From Gaetbulibacter sp. 4G1 (GTDB lineage Bacteria > Bacteroidota > Bacteroidia > Flavobacteriales > Flavobacteriaceae): a stretch of DNA of 64,000 bases. The position numbers and the translations under genes are program-made. Under the pieces are notes generated by a model, which worked only from the letters and a program-made list of their open reading frames with translations, was not told the origin of the DNA and ran no database searches. This document shows positions 1 through 10,241 of the stretch, piece by piece. The stretch lies in assembly GCF_002741945.1 (NCBI RefSeq), contig NZ_MDVN01000002.1, positions 62,001-126,000 on the forward strand, given 5' to 3'. Position 1 is the first letter of the stretch. Every line of letters begins with the position of its first letter.

Positions 1-201
1 CAAAAACTTCTGTTTAACTATAGTTTCTTACCGACTGCAGAAATAATTTATTACTTTACTACAAACCTTATATATCTATATAATACCTTTAAGCATGTTT
101 TATTTTAATGTATGTATAATAAGATTATTTTAGCTTAATTAATAAAGTATTAGCTATATTTTTTGCATTAACTAAAAAACAAATTCTTATATATACCTTT
201 A

Positions 202-427
202 ACCTTTGTTATTCTTGGAATAGTTTTATTGTTCTTTTTAATTGCCATATCCAAACTTAATGCTTTTCATTTCATTTATTATAGTCTGTCTCTTTGTAGG
301 TATCCTTCAAGGTGTGAGATAAGAACAAATCATTCAATCCGTCCAAACAAGAATTGGTAATACTCTTGGTTTTTTGGTCATGATTCTTGGTTTAGGTACT
401 ATGCTAGGTAAACTGGTTGTATACACG
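202..427 (+). pseudogene. Decayed N-terminal fragment of a GntP-type gluconate/H+ symporter
   Basis: Translating frame 1 from 202 gives a hydrophobic stretch ending in SKLNAF. After a shift to frame 2 near 270 the reading continues as a hydrophobic segment (an in-frame TAA falls at about 320), then IGNTLGFLVMILGLGTMLGK. The KLNAF start and the 'G-NTLG...LGLG-MLGKL' signature are typical of the first membrane segments of the GntP permease family, which imports gluconate and related sugar acids across the inner membrane. The frameshift, the stop and the loss of everything after about residue 70 show that it is not functional. It runs directly into a different gene remnant. The family call rests on motif recall, not on a search. 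Confidence 0.6.
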
Positions 428-654
428 GAGGCTCACACCCTAGAGTTGATTTACAAGCTTCTCTAGAAAAATTTACTACTGTAAATATCCCTTGGACATG
501 CTTTAGGTTAGACGGAAAATTAAATGGTAATTTATGTAAATTCAATTTTGTGAATAACAACCCTGTTGCAAATGCAACTATAGAAATTACTTCAATAAAG
601 ATTGATGGCTTTAAATTATTATTCTCAAAGTTTAGTAAAAAACTATTAAAATGA
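427..654 (+). pseudogene. C-terminal fragment, possibly of a GH3 exo-glucanase (galactose-binding-like tail)
   Basis: An open frame of about 75 codons with no start codon ends at TGA 652-654. It reads VDLQASLEKF, then VNIPWTCFRLDGKLNG, then a beta-rich tail. A 'vDL...W/t.l.IP..CF...G.dl' pattern is found in the C-terminal carbohydrate-binding-like domain of large secreted GH3 beta-glucan glucohydrolases, so I read it as the tail of such an enzyme. The catalytic domains are absent. It lies in a different frame from the permease scrap before it, with the junction near 420-430, and overlaps the end of the convergent PorP/SprF gene by 9 bases. Assignment is tentative; another secreted hydrolase tail is possible. 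Confidence 0.35.
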
Positions 655-1629
655 CTTACGTACTGCACTCTGTGTACAAGGGCAATTACTTATACCTTGT
701 AAAAAGTCTATTCCTATGGTAACAACATGCGTTCCTGAATTAAACCTTGACAAATCGTTAATAGTTACTTGGTAAGCATAACCAAAATAAAACTGTCTCT
801 TTTTAAAACCTGCCATCGGACCTATATTAAGAGGTTTAAAAAATTGATCATTGAGAAAGCGGTAAGATATACCTGCCCAATAATAATCATCATTTTTGTT
901 ATACTTTCTAAATTTGAAATTAAAGTCGGTAGCAGAACGCTTATCACTACTAAACAATTGATAAAAGATAGAAGGCTCATATTCTAAACCACTTTTTTTA
1001 GGGCCTCTAAAAGTAAAACCTGAATATATTTGGTAATTAGAAAGCAAATTAGGTTCTAATTTTCTTATAGAACTATCAAAATCTTTATCTAATATATTAT
1101 TAGCATTAAAGCTTACAAAGAATCCTTTATATCTGTAAAGCGCACTCACATCAAAGTTATGATTTGAAGTTCGTCTATCATCAGTAACAAAAGGGTCTAT
1201 TATTGGGTTTTCGTAACCTGTATTGAAATTATTTATATCAATTCTGAAATTATTTAGATTATACGAAATACCAAATGATAAATATTGTTTTGTGTAATAA
1301 TCTAAAACTAGATGATGTGCAAATGAAAATTTGGCGCCCGTTTGGATTGTATTTCCGTTTCTATCATTATAAAGTGAGACTCCAATACCAGATCGGTCAG
1401 CAATCCTGAAATCGCCATAAATGGATTGATTATCTGGAGCTCCTTTTATGCCAACCCATTGGGTCAATCCGTTAGCTCTAATTTTTAAATTATCACCAAT
1501 ACCTGCATAAGCTGGAGATATAACAAATTCGTTATCTGCTAAATACTGCGTAAAAACAGGTAAGTTTAATTCTTGGCTATAACTAAATGTTACAGTTATA
1601 AAAAGAATATATATGATTAGTTTTTTCAT
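646..1629 (-). CDS. PorP/SprF family T9SS outer-membrane protein
   Basis: An outer-membrane beta-barrel of the PorP/SprF family. In Flavobacterium johnsoniae the prototype SprF is needed to deliver the giant adhesin SprB to the surface through the type IX secretion system. Residues 1-18 are a signal peptide ending SYSQ. The family's opening motif is present (PVFTQYLADNEFVISPAYAG), followed by alternating amphipathic strands up to a closing strand HVVTIGIDF. A short Cys-containing tail (CPC) follows. The length of 327 residues is normal for the family. It starts 20 bases after the stop of the giant SprB-like gene, so the two are almost certainly co-transcribed and this protein is the dedicated partner of that adhesin. 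The partnership is inferred from position. Confidence 0.9.
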   Translation of the reverse strand: MKKLIIYILFITVTFSYSQELNLPVFTQYLADNEFVISPAYAGIGDNLKIRANGLTQWVGIKGAPDNQSIYGDFRIADRSGIGVSLYNDRNGNTIQTGAKFSFAHHLVLDYYTKQYLSFGISYNLNNFRIDINNFNTGYENPIIDPFVTDDRRTSNHNFDVSALYRYKGFFVSFNANNILDKDFDSSIRKLEPNLLSNYQIYSGFTFRGPKKSGLEYEPSIFYQLFSSDKRSATDFNFKFRKYNKNDDYYWAGISYRFLNDQFFKPLNIGPMAGFKKRQFYFGYAYQVTINDLSRFNSGTHVVTIGIDFLQGISNCPCTQSAVRKSF

Positions 1630-1649
1630 TTTAATTTTTTTTGAGGGTT

Positions 1650-4600
1650 TTATCTGTACAATGTAAAGTGACCAACAAACTCACGATCGTCCAGATTATC
1701 GTTTAACCTTACTACATACCAGTAATCACCAGTAGGAAGTTCTTTGCCATTGTATTTGCCATCCCATTTTTGTCCAACCCTTAAAGTTGCTATTTTACGA
1801 CCATATCTATCAAAAATATCAAACGTCATATCTCTATACTGATCTGTACAACCAGGCCCCCATCCATCTAGAACACCATCATTATTAGGAGTAAAATAAT
1901 TAGGGATACACACATCTATATATTCAAAATATCTAGTAGCAATTGCAACACAACCATTACTATCTGTTACTGTTACTGTGTAATCGCCAGACGCATAAAT
2001 AAGGAAAGTATTAGTGCTTCCGTAAGACACACCATTTAGTGTATATTCATAATCTCCAGAACCTCCTGAAGCTACAGCAACTATTTCGTTTAATGCTCCA
2101 TCTTCTAAAACTAACACTAATGGTTCGTAAGCAATAATATCAAAAGTATCAGTTCTTTTAATACATCCATTTGTATGCCTTACATCTATAAAATGATTTA
2201 ATCCTGGTGGCACATCTATAAATACATTACTCGTTTGGTATGCTCCTCCATTTAATGAATAGTCTAAATCTGATGGATTTACACTAGCATCAACCGTTAC
2301 AGTAACTGTGTTGGTTGATAAATTGTTTGTACATCCATAGTCTACTTCTACCATAGGGTCTATTAATACTGATGGTGGAAATGTAATGTTCCATTCAGAT
2401 TCACAACCTTGAGCATCACGTACATAAACTACATGGTCGCCACCTGCTAATCCTGTAAAATCGAATTGAGTTTGTGTTAAAGTACCAGTTGTATATGTAC
2501 CATTAATATCATCTAAACTAACACTGTAAGGTAAATTTCCTCCAGAAATTTCAATACTAAACTCACCGTCTAAATCACCATTACAAACTTCTGGAATAAT
2601 TGAGTTTGGAACAATAGTTAGTGTTACTGGAGTTGGTTGATCGATAATAAAATCTAAAAGAACAAAACAACCTAATTCATCTTGAGCAATAGCTTGATAA
2701 GTTCCTGGTGCTAAATCTTCAAAAATTGGAGTATCAAAAAACTGATTTAATTGAGGTGAAATAGCATATTTTATAACTCCTGTCCCCCCAGAAGCAGTAA
2801 TTTCCATTACGCCATCATTACTTCCAGTACAAGTAACATCAGTAACCGTAAAGTTTGCAATTAATGGTGCTGCTGGTTCTGTAATTGTTGCTTGAGCACT
2901 TGTAGATAAGCAATCACCGCTATCTACCTGTACTTGATAGGTACCAATTGGTAAATCAGTAAATACTCCTGGGCTACTTTGTATTGGTGCAGGAGCAATA
3001 TCTGTTCCTGAACCATCTTGTAATGTATAAATATAGCTACCTAAACCTCCTTCAGCAGTTGCTATAATAACACCTGTACTATCTCCAGCACAATTAATTG
3101 AAGCATTAGTAGTATCTAAACTAACCATTAATGTTGGTAATGGATCTATTGTAATTTCATTAGAAACACTAGATATACAACCATTAGTATCTCTTACATA
3201 ATACATATATGTACCTGGTGTAACACCAGTAATAGCTGTAGATGTAGCAAAAGAACCTAAAACAGTTGCAAAAGTAGCAGAATTACTATACTCGTAAGTT
3301 CCTGTTCCGCCAGTTGCACTTAAAGTAAGGGTCGCATCTGTAGTACAAGTTGGTGTTGTAGCAACAACCAAGCTTGGTTGTATTTCAGTTGGTTCTGTAA
3401 TAACAACATCGGCTGAAGTGTATATACAATTATAACCATCAGTAACAACAACATTATAAGTTCCTGCTCCTAACCCATTAAATACATTTGATGGTTGAGG
3501 ACCAGACGTACTAGTTGTTGGAGAAGTCATATTTAATGTATACGAATAGTTGCTCCCTTGCCCTCCACTTACAGCATTTACTGTTATTGAAGCATTAGTG
3601 TCTCCAAAACAAGACAATAACGGTGTATTTGCAGTAGCTGTAGCCGTAATTGGAGGCGGAATAACTAATGTTGCTCCATCGGATGCTATACATCCACCAG
3701 CATCTCTAACATTTACTGTATAGATACCTGCTGATAAATTAGTAAACGTACCGCTTGGTGAGTATGCAACTGTTACCGCTCCTGTTAACTCATATTCATA
3801 AGTTCCCCAACCGCCACTCGCAACAGCAGTAATTGTTCCGCTGTTATTATCACAAGTCACATTTGAAGTCTCAGTAGCAACAACCGATAAGGCTTCAGAT
3901 GGAGAAGGAATAATAACGCTTCCAGTGTTGGAACAAAACGGGCTAGCAGTTTCTGTAATAACAATAGAATAACTACCTGCAAGTAATCCTGTAACTGGTT
4001 GAGGGTTTGTTGATGTATTAACAGCTACGACACCAAAAACAGAAGTGCTGGAACTATCAAATACTTCATAATTGTATGGACCTGAATAACCACTCACATT
4101 TAATTCAAACGAGCCATCATTATCACCAAAACAGGTTACTGGAGCTGGTGTAGTTGAGATTGTTGGAAGCGCTGTTGTAGGAACAACTATAATTGCATCT
4201 TCAGAACATAATGTATTAGTATCAGTTATTGTTACAGTATATGTACCAGACGGTACACCCGAAAACACGTTAGTACTTAAACTAATTGATGCAGGGTTAG
4301 GACTAATAGTATATGTATATATTCCTGTACCTCCTGAGCCAGTTACAGTAATTTCTCCATCATCGTCATTACAAGTTGCTAATGCTGTTACTGAAGGAAT
4401 TAAGTCTATTGGTGCTTCTATAGTTACAGTTACTAAATTTCCACAACCGTTTATATCTTGAATTTCAACAGTGTGCACTCCAGATGATAAATTTGATATG
4501 GTAAATGGTGCTGTACGTATTTGAAATGCACCGCCATCTATACTATAACTATATGGTGCAATACCTGCTGTTGTTAATGCAACATCAATTTCAAAATTAC

Positions 4601-7600
4601 CTTCTGTAGCTGTACATTGATTAGTAACTAATGCTGTTATAATTGGTTCAGAGTCTGCTGGTAAAACTAAAACCGGGGTCGATTTAATACAACCATTAGC
4701 ATCAATAACATGTACATAATAACTATTAGCATCAACATTGAAAGTACTTGCAGATGCCCATGAAGGATCTGTAGCTAATGGTGGAACTGCTGATGTTGTA
4801 ATTTGATATAAATATGGTGCTGTACCATTTGTGGCAATAGCACTAATTAATCCAGAGTTTGGATTACAATTTGCGTTTTTATCAACCGTAGCTGTTATAT
4901 CTAAATCTATAGCAGATTCTGCAATTTCAAAAATTGCCGTTGCAGATTGACAGCCATTGAATGAACCTGTTCCGTTTTCAGTAAAAACAATATAATATTG
5001 TCCTACAGCTAGTGTTCCAGGTGACGGTGTTGTTACCGTTTCTGGAGTCCCAAAAGTAACTGGTAAATTTGTTGGTCCATCTACTAATACATTTGTAAAC
5101 GCTGTATAAATAGCATAATCAACTGATGTCGTTGTACTATCAAAGTTATCAATAGTAAATGTTACACTACCATTGTTTTCACCTATACAAACTACATTAT
5201 TAGGAACAACAGATGATGTTAAAGTTGAAGCTGGATCTATTGGTGCATCAGCAGATTTAACATAGTAACAATCTGTTACAAGATCGTGCACTACAAAAGT
5301 GTAAACAACGCCTGGTATTAGATTTGTAAATGTTCTTCTATTTGGAAAACCTACATCCGAAGGGAAAAAAGTTGATGTATAAGGCGCAAAATTAAATTCT
5401 AAAATACCAAACTCATAACTACCACTACCTACAGCAGATATTGCTTCTACAGTAGCTGTGCCACCTGACGTACAATCTGGTACAACGGTAGTAACATCAA
5501 TTAACAAATCTGATGGCGGTGATGCAATAACTATTTGCTGAGAAAAACTACAGCCATTAGCATCAACTACATTTATTGTATAAGTACCAAAATTGATGAT
5601 ATTGAATGTATGGTCTTCATTTGATATAGCTGAATATGGGTTACCAGGAATAACATCATTAAAGTTATTGGTAATATAATATGTAAAAGGTGCAGTTCCT
5701 CCTGCAACGTTTTCAACAGTAATTGAACCTAAACTAGAACCTCCTGGATTATTACAAGTAATATCTACCTTTGTTAAATCAAAAGTAATCGGGTTAGGTT
5801 CTGTAATAGTAATGGTTTCAGTATCTGTACAAGATTTAGAATCTGTTAATGTAATCGTGTACGTCCCTGCTGGTAAACCACTAGTTTGTGTACCGTAATC
5901 TGTAGCTGTTGTATCGTTATTAACATTAATTACAAAAGGAGGTGTTCCAACTGAATTATTAATTGTTATTTGAATAGCAGCATTAGAATCTCCATTACAT
6001 AAAATAGGTTGCGTTTGCACTACCGAAATAATTTCTGGTAATGTTATAGCATTTATAGTTTGTACATTAGACACGGCTGTACATCCATTGGCATCGGTTA
6101 CTTCAAATTGATATGTACCATCTGTAGCCGTTGTATAAGTAAATGGAGTGCCTGTAACCCCTAAAGAAGTATAAGCTCCACCATTAAATGAAACAGCATA
6201 GGTAAATGGCGAAACCCCTCCAGAAATTGTTCCAGCAATTGAAGCATCTGGTGATGCTGTACAATCTATATCTTTAGTTAAAACTGTGCTTACTGCAATT
6301 GGTGGTAATGGAGCAATAGTATAAGATTCAATGTATACACAATCATTTGCATCTCTTACTTGAAATGTATAAGTGTCAGGTGATAACCCTAAAAACACAT
6401 TAGAAGGTTGATATGCTGTAGCTGAAGCAGCTGGAGCAATTATTTGATACTCTAATGGCAATGTGCCACCAGTAGTTCCTGTAATTGTAACATCAGTTGT
6501 AACAGTAGGGCAACTTAAAGGTGTATTACTAAACGCTAAATTTGTTGGTGGGTTTAGTGGATCAATAGTTATTGGTGCAGTAACAAAAGTACAATTATTT
6601 GCATCTCTAATAGTAACTGTATAAGTTCCATCTGTTAATCCAGAAAATGTTGTTCCTAGTTGAAAATTAAATCCATCAAGACTGTAAGCATATGGTGGGT
6701 TTCCGCCAGAAACTCCAGAAACTGTTATAACACCATTAGTTATACAAGTATAAGGTGTTGTTAATGTTGCTGTTCCCGAAATTGCAGTAGTAGCAATAAT
6801 AGATGTAAGCTGCGGAGTTGTAACACACACCTCTGTTCCAAAAGTATATTGTACCACCACATTATAATCTCCTGCTGCAAGTCCAGTAAATACAGGCGAA
6901 TTAAAAAATGTCACACCGTTATCAATACTGTACTGTAAAGTATTCCCATTTGGATTAGTGACATTAATATTTATTGTACCTACGTTACCATCATCTGAAC
7001 ACAGAATATCTGTTTTAGTAACATTAAAATCTGGTGATGGAGTGGCATCAACTGTTATCGATGTATCTGCAGAACAATTATTAGAATCTACAACAGTAAT
7101 ATTATAAACTCCTGCATTGGGTACATTTATTATTGGTGTCGTTTGAAAAACCGTAGTACTATTTACAAAATAGAAATATGGTGGTGTACCTCCTACTGGA
7201 TAAACAGTAATTTCGCCATCTGTACAGGTTAATGGTTTTGTTAATGCCGAAGTTGCTTCTAATAAAAGAGGGTTAATAATATCAATATTTCCAGAATAAG
7301 TACAGCCGTCTTCAGTTGATACATTTACTGTGTAAGTTCCAGGGTTTAAATTTGAAAATGTATAATTATTATCATTTATAGGTCCTACACTATTTACTAA
7401 AGTAGCCCCATCATAAATTGAAAAGAAATATTGAGGACGTACATCATTTGCAGCTAATACCACACTACCTAATTCGCCATTACAATAAGGTTGGGTAATA
7501 ATTGTTGAAACTGTAAAATCTCTTTCTCGTATTTGAACATCTGGAACAGAAAATATACAAGGATTAGGAGTAACACCAATTTGTCTTACATAAACACTAT

Positions 7601-9878
7601 AAATATTAGGCGAAGTAATTGAAAACACATTACTCGCTTGATAGTTAGTACCATCAATACTATACTCATATCCACTAGGCACACCCCCTACAACAATCTC
7701 TCCTGGTGTAGTACAGTAAATATCTCTAGATGTAACCGTAGGAACTAGTAAATTGGTATAAACATTAAAATAGAATTGATTAAAGCAACCTCCTGTATAA
7801 TTTAAGGTTAATCTATATTGACCAGCCGTATCGATTAAATAATTAGGACCGGTTTCAACTTGATTCCAAACGCACCCTGGGTCTTCATTAGCACAATCTT
7901 GGTCAACAACAGCAGCACAACTTGTCTCATCAAGTCTTTCCCAAATTATAGATGATGTATCTGTTATATTGGTTTGAATATATCTTGTATCTCCTCCTCC
8001 ACATAAGAAAAAATTAGGCAACTCTTTACCATCATTTGGGCAAATAACTACTTGGTCTGCAAAAGGAATTAATGGGTTTGTAACTCCTGCTCCAAAAGTA
8101 ACAACATTAAATTCTTGATTTATTGATTGACAAGGAGCTGTAGCAGTATTTCGAACATAATAAGTCCCTACTGCGGTTACTGTAATGGATTGTGTTGTTC
8201 CTATTACTGGTGTTCCGGTAGGGCTTGTAGACCAAGAATAGGAATCATAACCATCGCCAGCAGTTAGTACTGTACTTGCTCCACAAAGGATAACATCTTC
8301 AATAAATGTACAGTCAATATCTGCTAAAAAGTTTGTAGCAGAAGGATTTAGTAAACAACCTGCATTAGTATTAAAACTTGGATCATCTGATATGGTAAAT
8401 GTTGGATTTAACGTTCCGTTATATGTTGCAAAAGCCTGATTACTTATAATATTATCACAAGCATCATTTAATAAACTACAGGTTTGAACAACAGTCACTT
8501 TAAAACGAATTTCTTGTACAGGATCATTTTCTTCTACAACAGAATTATCAACATTAAAAATTATTTCTCTTGTAACTGGATTATAGCTTTGCACCGTAAC
8601 TCCTGGTGGTAAAACATCTAAATCAGTAGGATAATTAAAAACTATGTTTATAGGGAGTATATCTCTAATAGTAAGATTTGTTGCATCATCATTACCTGTG
8701 TTTTGAAAACCAATAACGTAATTTAATTCATCCCCAAGTGCTACTAACTGGCCACCAATATCATTTCCTAAAGCATCTTCAACAATTTTAGTAAGTACAA
8801 TATTTGGTTCAATAATATCAACCGCTAAGGCATAGAAATAAGGAAAATAAGTATCTCCACTAGTTTCTAAACGAACTGTTCCAGATGTAGCATCATTAGC
8901 AATAACTGTATTTCCTGGGTTAGGAACTACCATTACACCTGTATCAAATCCTAAAGTATTGGTACTATTTGGGTTTCTATTGTTTACTGGAGTTGCACTT
9001 AATTGGGTAACTGAGCTATTAAAAAAGTTAGTTGCTGGTCTATCAGTTGTTGAAAGATTTACGCCATTAAGTAATAACTGATCTCCCAAAATTGGACTAT
9101 CACCTTCTAAAGTTGCAAATGCAAAATTTGCTCTAACTGGAGCTGGTGCTGGTACAGTTCTAAATCCAGAAACTGGAATATCTAATGCTGGATTTCCGCC
9201 AGGAACACTTATAGCGCTAAAACCATCAAAGCTTGTAATTGATTTCCCTGGTAATGTAGGATTCTCATAAACAATAAACAAAGACCATCCTGCTGAATGC
9301 CCTGTACCATTATATGGACTATAAGAATCTGTTTGCCCCTCTGCACTAGAAACATTAGCTACAGTATAAGTTCCTAAATCTGTTCCTAAACTTGTAACAA
9401 TACTTGTAACGTCTGCATAGCAAGCATAAGGAAAACTATCACCACCATCTACAGAAGTTCCGTTGGCATCGAATACAACGGTTCCTACAATATCATTATA
9501 GCCTCCAGTGGGGCCTCTAAATTTAACGTTTGTAATAGGTGCTGCTCCATTTGTAACTGCTCCCCAATATAATCCTGCATGAATAATTCTATAACAATTA
9601 GGGTCTGGAATTACTAAGTCTGCGCTAGAAGAACTAAATGTTGACGCATCTCCATCTATATCAATATACCGCATATCAACATTATGGTTATATACGGTAT
9701 TATCATTAAAGGCATTATTGTCTGGCCCCAAAATATTATTACCAATTAAAACTATATCGCCTTTTAAATCCTGATTAAACCTAGGAGTAAATGGTACAAA
9801 GTTTTGAGAAAAAGCATGAAGACTCACCAAGAGAAATAAAACAACAAGTCCAATGCTTACATAAGTAGTTTTTTTCAT
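1650..9878 (-). CDS. Giant SprB-like repeat adhesin with gliding-type T9SS C-terminal domain
   Basis: A 2742-residue secreted surface protein. Residues 1-24 form a signal peptide (ending FSQ). About 25-350 is a non-repeat N-terminal region, and about 355-480 is a DUF11-like beta-sandwich (LTKIVEDALG, then YVIGFQNTGND). From roughly residue 770 to 2600 there are about 23 SprB-type beta repeats, each ending in a 'GTYTVTVTDANGC'-like strand and usually carrying a pair of cysteines. The last ~85 residues (from IPNYFTPNNDGVLDGWG to the final FTLYR) are the gliding-motility-associated (type B) C-terminal sorting domain, which needs a PorP/SprF-like partner; one is encoded 20 bases downstream. In gliding relatives such proteins run along the cell surface as adhesins. 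Whether this one drives motility, attachment or biofilm cannot be told from sequence. No frameshift was seen despite the repeats. Confidence 0.88.
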   Translation of the reverse strand: MKKTTYVSIGLVVLFLLVSLHAFSQNFVPFTPRFNQDLKGDIVLIGNNILGPDNNAFNDNTVYNHNVDMRYIDIDGDASTFSSSSADLVIPDPNCYRIIHAGLYWGAVTNGAAPITNVKFRGPTGGYNDIVGTVVFDANGTSVDGGDSFPYACYADVTSIVTSLGTDLGTYTVANVSSAEGQTDSYSPYNGTGHSAGWSLFIVYENPTLPGKSITSFDGFSAISVPGGNPALDIPVSGFRTVPAPAPVRANFAFATLEGDSPILGDQLLLNGVNLSTTDRPATNFFNSSVTQLSATPVNNRNPNSTNTLGFDTGVMVVPNPGNTVIANDATSGTVRLETSGDTYFPYFYALAVDIIEPNIVLTKIVEDALGNDIGGQLVALGDELNYVIGFQNTGNDDATNLTIRDILPINIVFNYPTDLDVLPPGVTVQSYNPVTREIIFNVDNSVVEENDPVQEIRFKVTVVQTCSLLNDACDNIISNQAFATYNGTLNPTFTISDDPSFNTNAGCLLNPSATNFLADIDCTFIEDVILCGASTVLTAGDGYDSYSWSTSPTGTPVIGTTQSITVTAVGTYYVRNTATAPCQSINQEFNVVTFGAGVTNPLIPFADQVVICPNDGKELPNFFLCGGGDTRYIQTNITDTSSIIWERLDETSCAAVVDQDCANEDPGCVWNQVETGPNYLIDTAGQYRLTLNYTGGCFNQFYFNVYTNLLVPTVTSRDIYCTTPGEIVVGGVPSGYEYSIDGTNYQASNVFSITSPNIYSVYVRQIGVTPNPCIFSVPDVQIRERDFTVSTIITQPYCNGELGSVVLAANDVRPQYFFSIYDGATLVNSVGPINDNNYTFSNLNPGTYTVNVSTEDGCTYSGNIDIINPLLLEATSALTKPLTCTDGEITVYPVGGTPPYFYFVNSTTVFQTTPIINVPNAGVYNITVVDSNNCSADTSITVDATPSPDFNVTKTDILCSDDGNVGTININVTNPNGNTLQYSIDNGVTFFNSPVFTGLAAGDYNVVVQYTFGTEVCVTTPQLTSIIATTAISGTATLTTPYTCITNGVITVSGVSGGNPPYAYSLDGFNFQLGTTFSGLTDGTYTVTIRDANNCTFVTAPITIDPLNPPTNLAFSNTPLSCPTVTTDVTITGTTGGTLPLEYQIIAPAASATAYQPSNVFLGLSPDTYTFQVRDANDCVYIESYTIAPLPPIAVSTVLTKDIDCTASPDASIAGTISGGVSPFTYAVSFNGGAYTSLGVTGTPFTYTTATDGTYQFEVTDANGCTAVSNVQTINAITLPEIISVVQTQPILCNGDSNAAIQITINNSVGTPPFVINVNNDTTATDYGTQTSGLPAGTYTITLTDSKSCTDTETITITEPNPITFDLTKVDITCNNPGGSSLGSITVENVAGGTAPFTYYITNNFNDVIPGNPYSAISNEDHTFNIINFGTYTINVVDANGCSFSQQIVIASPPSDLLIDVTTVVPDCTSGGTATVEAISAVGSGSYEFGILEFNFAPYTSTFFPSDVGFPNRRTFTNLIPGVVYTFVVHDLVTDCYYVKSADAPIDPASTLTSSVVPNNVVCIGENNGSVTFTIDNFDSTTTSVDYAIYTAFTNVLVDGPTNLPVTFGTPETVTTPSPGTLAVGQYYIVFTENGTGSFNGCQSATAIFEIAESAIDLDITATVDKNANCNPNSGLISAIATNGTAPYLYQITTSAVPPLATDPSWASASTFNVDANSYYVHVIDANGCIKSTPVLVLPADSEPIITALVTNQCTATEGNFEIDVALTTAGIAPYSYSIDGGAFQIRTAPFTISNLSSGVHTVEIQDINGCGNLVTVTIEAPIDLIPSVTALATCNDDDGEITVTGSGGTGIYTYTISPNPASISLSTNVFSGVPSGTYTVTITDTNTLCSEDAIIVVPTTALPTISTTPAPVTCFGDNDGSFELNVSGYSGPYNYEVFDSSSTSVFGVVAVNTSTNPQPVTGLLAGSYSIVITETASPFCSNTGSVIIPSPSEALSVVATETSNVTCDNNSGTITAVASGGWGTYEYELTGAVTVAYSPSGTFTNLSAGIYTVNVRDAGGCIASDGATLVIPPPITATATANTPLLSCFGDTNASITVNAVSGGQGSNYSYTLNMTSPTTSTSGPQPSNVFNGLGAGTYNVVVTDGYNCIYTSADVVITEPTEIQPSLVVATTPTCTTDATLTLSATGGTGTYEYSNSATFATVLGSFATSTAITGVTPGTYMYYVRDTNGCISSVSNEITIDPLPTLMVSLDTTNASINCAGDSTGVIIATAEGGLGSYIYTLQDGSGTDIAPAPIQSSPGVFTDLPIGTYQVQVDSGDCLSTSAQATITEPAAPLIANFTVTDVTCTGSNDGVMEITASGGTGVIKYAISPQLNQFFDTPIFEDLAPGTYQAIAQDELGCFVLLDFIIDQPTPVTLTIVPNSIIPEVCNGDLDGEFSIEISGGNLPYSVSLDDINGTYTTGTLTQTQFDFTGLAGGDHVVYVRDAQGCESEWNITFPPSVLIDPMVEVDYGCTNNLSTNTVTVTVDASVNPSDLDYSLNGGAYQTSNVFIDVPPGLNHFIDVRHTNGCIKRTDTFDIIAYEPLVLVLEDGALNEIVAVASGGSGDYEYTLNGVSYGSTNTFLIYASGDYTVTVTDSNGCVAIATRYFEYIDVCIPNYFTPNNDGVLDGWGPGCTDQYRDMTFDIFDRYGRKIATLRVGQKWDGKYNGKELPTGDYWYVVRLNDNLDDREFVGHFTLYR

Positions 9879-10241
9879 AGTCGATTAGTTTAGCTTTTCT
9901 TTTTCTTTGGGGGCTTTAAAAAAGAAATGTTACAGCTATTTAAAATCAATAAAGTAAGTCTATATCTACTTTAAAAGCATTTCGTCTATATTTAATGATT
10001 TTAAACGGTATAAATATCGTAATTTTTTTTGTAACAAAGCGGAAGATGGACAACAAATTAAGCAGTTTATCGATGAAATGATACATTAATCATTAAATTA
10101 AATTAATTTTGTAGTATTTTTAATTCAAAATATATTTATCAATAACTGTTTTTAGTTTAAAAGCAGACCTATAAGTGTATAATCATTCTTAAAACACAAT
10201 GAAGTATTAAAAAAAAATGACAAAGAGTAACGGAAAACTAA
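9879..10241. other. 363-base intergenic stretch upstream of the giant adhesin
   Basis: The stretch lies between the SPOR-tailed PorP/SprF gene and the giant adhesin, both on the minus strand. It must hold the adhesin's promoter, but no clear TAnnTTTG element was found. It contains one copy of ATCGATGAAA (10069-10078), which recurs upstream of two other secreted-protein genes nearby. A short plus-strand frame ends here (AEDGQQIKQFIDEMIH then stop); it has no start or recognisable family and may be a gene scrap. Confidence 0.4.

Noticed and set aside
399-668. An 89-codon minus-strand open frame
   Set aside because: It is the opposite-strand shadow of the plus-strand gene scraps, which read as known families.
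1650-9878. Long series of similar DNA segments that could look like a repeat array or CRISPR
   Set aside because: They encode degenerate SprB-type protein repeats in one open frame; the units are not identical and have no spacer structure.
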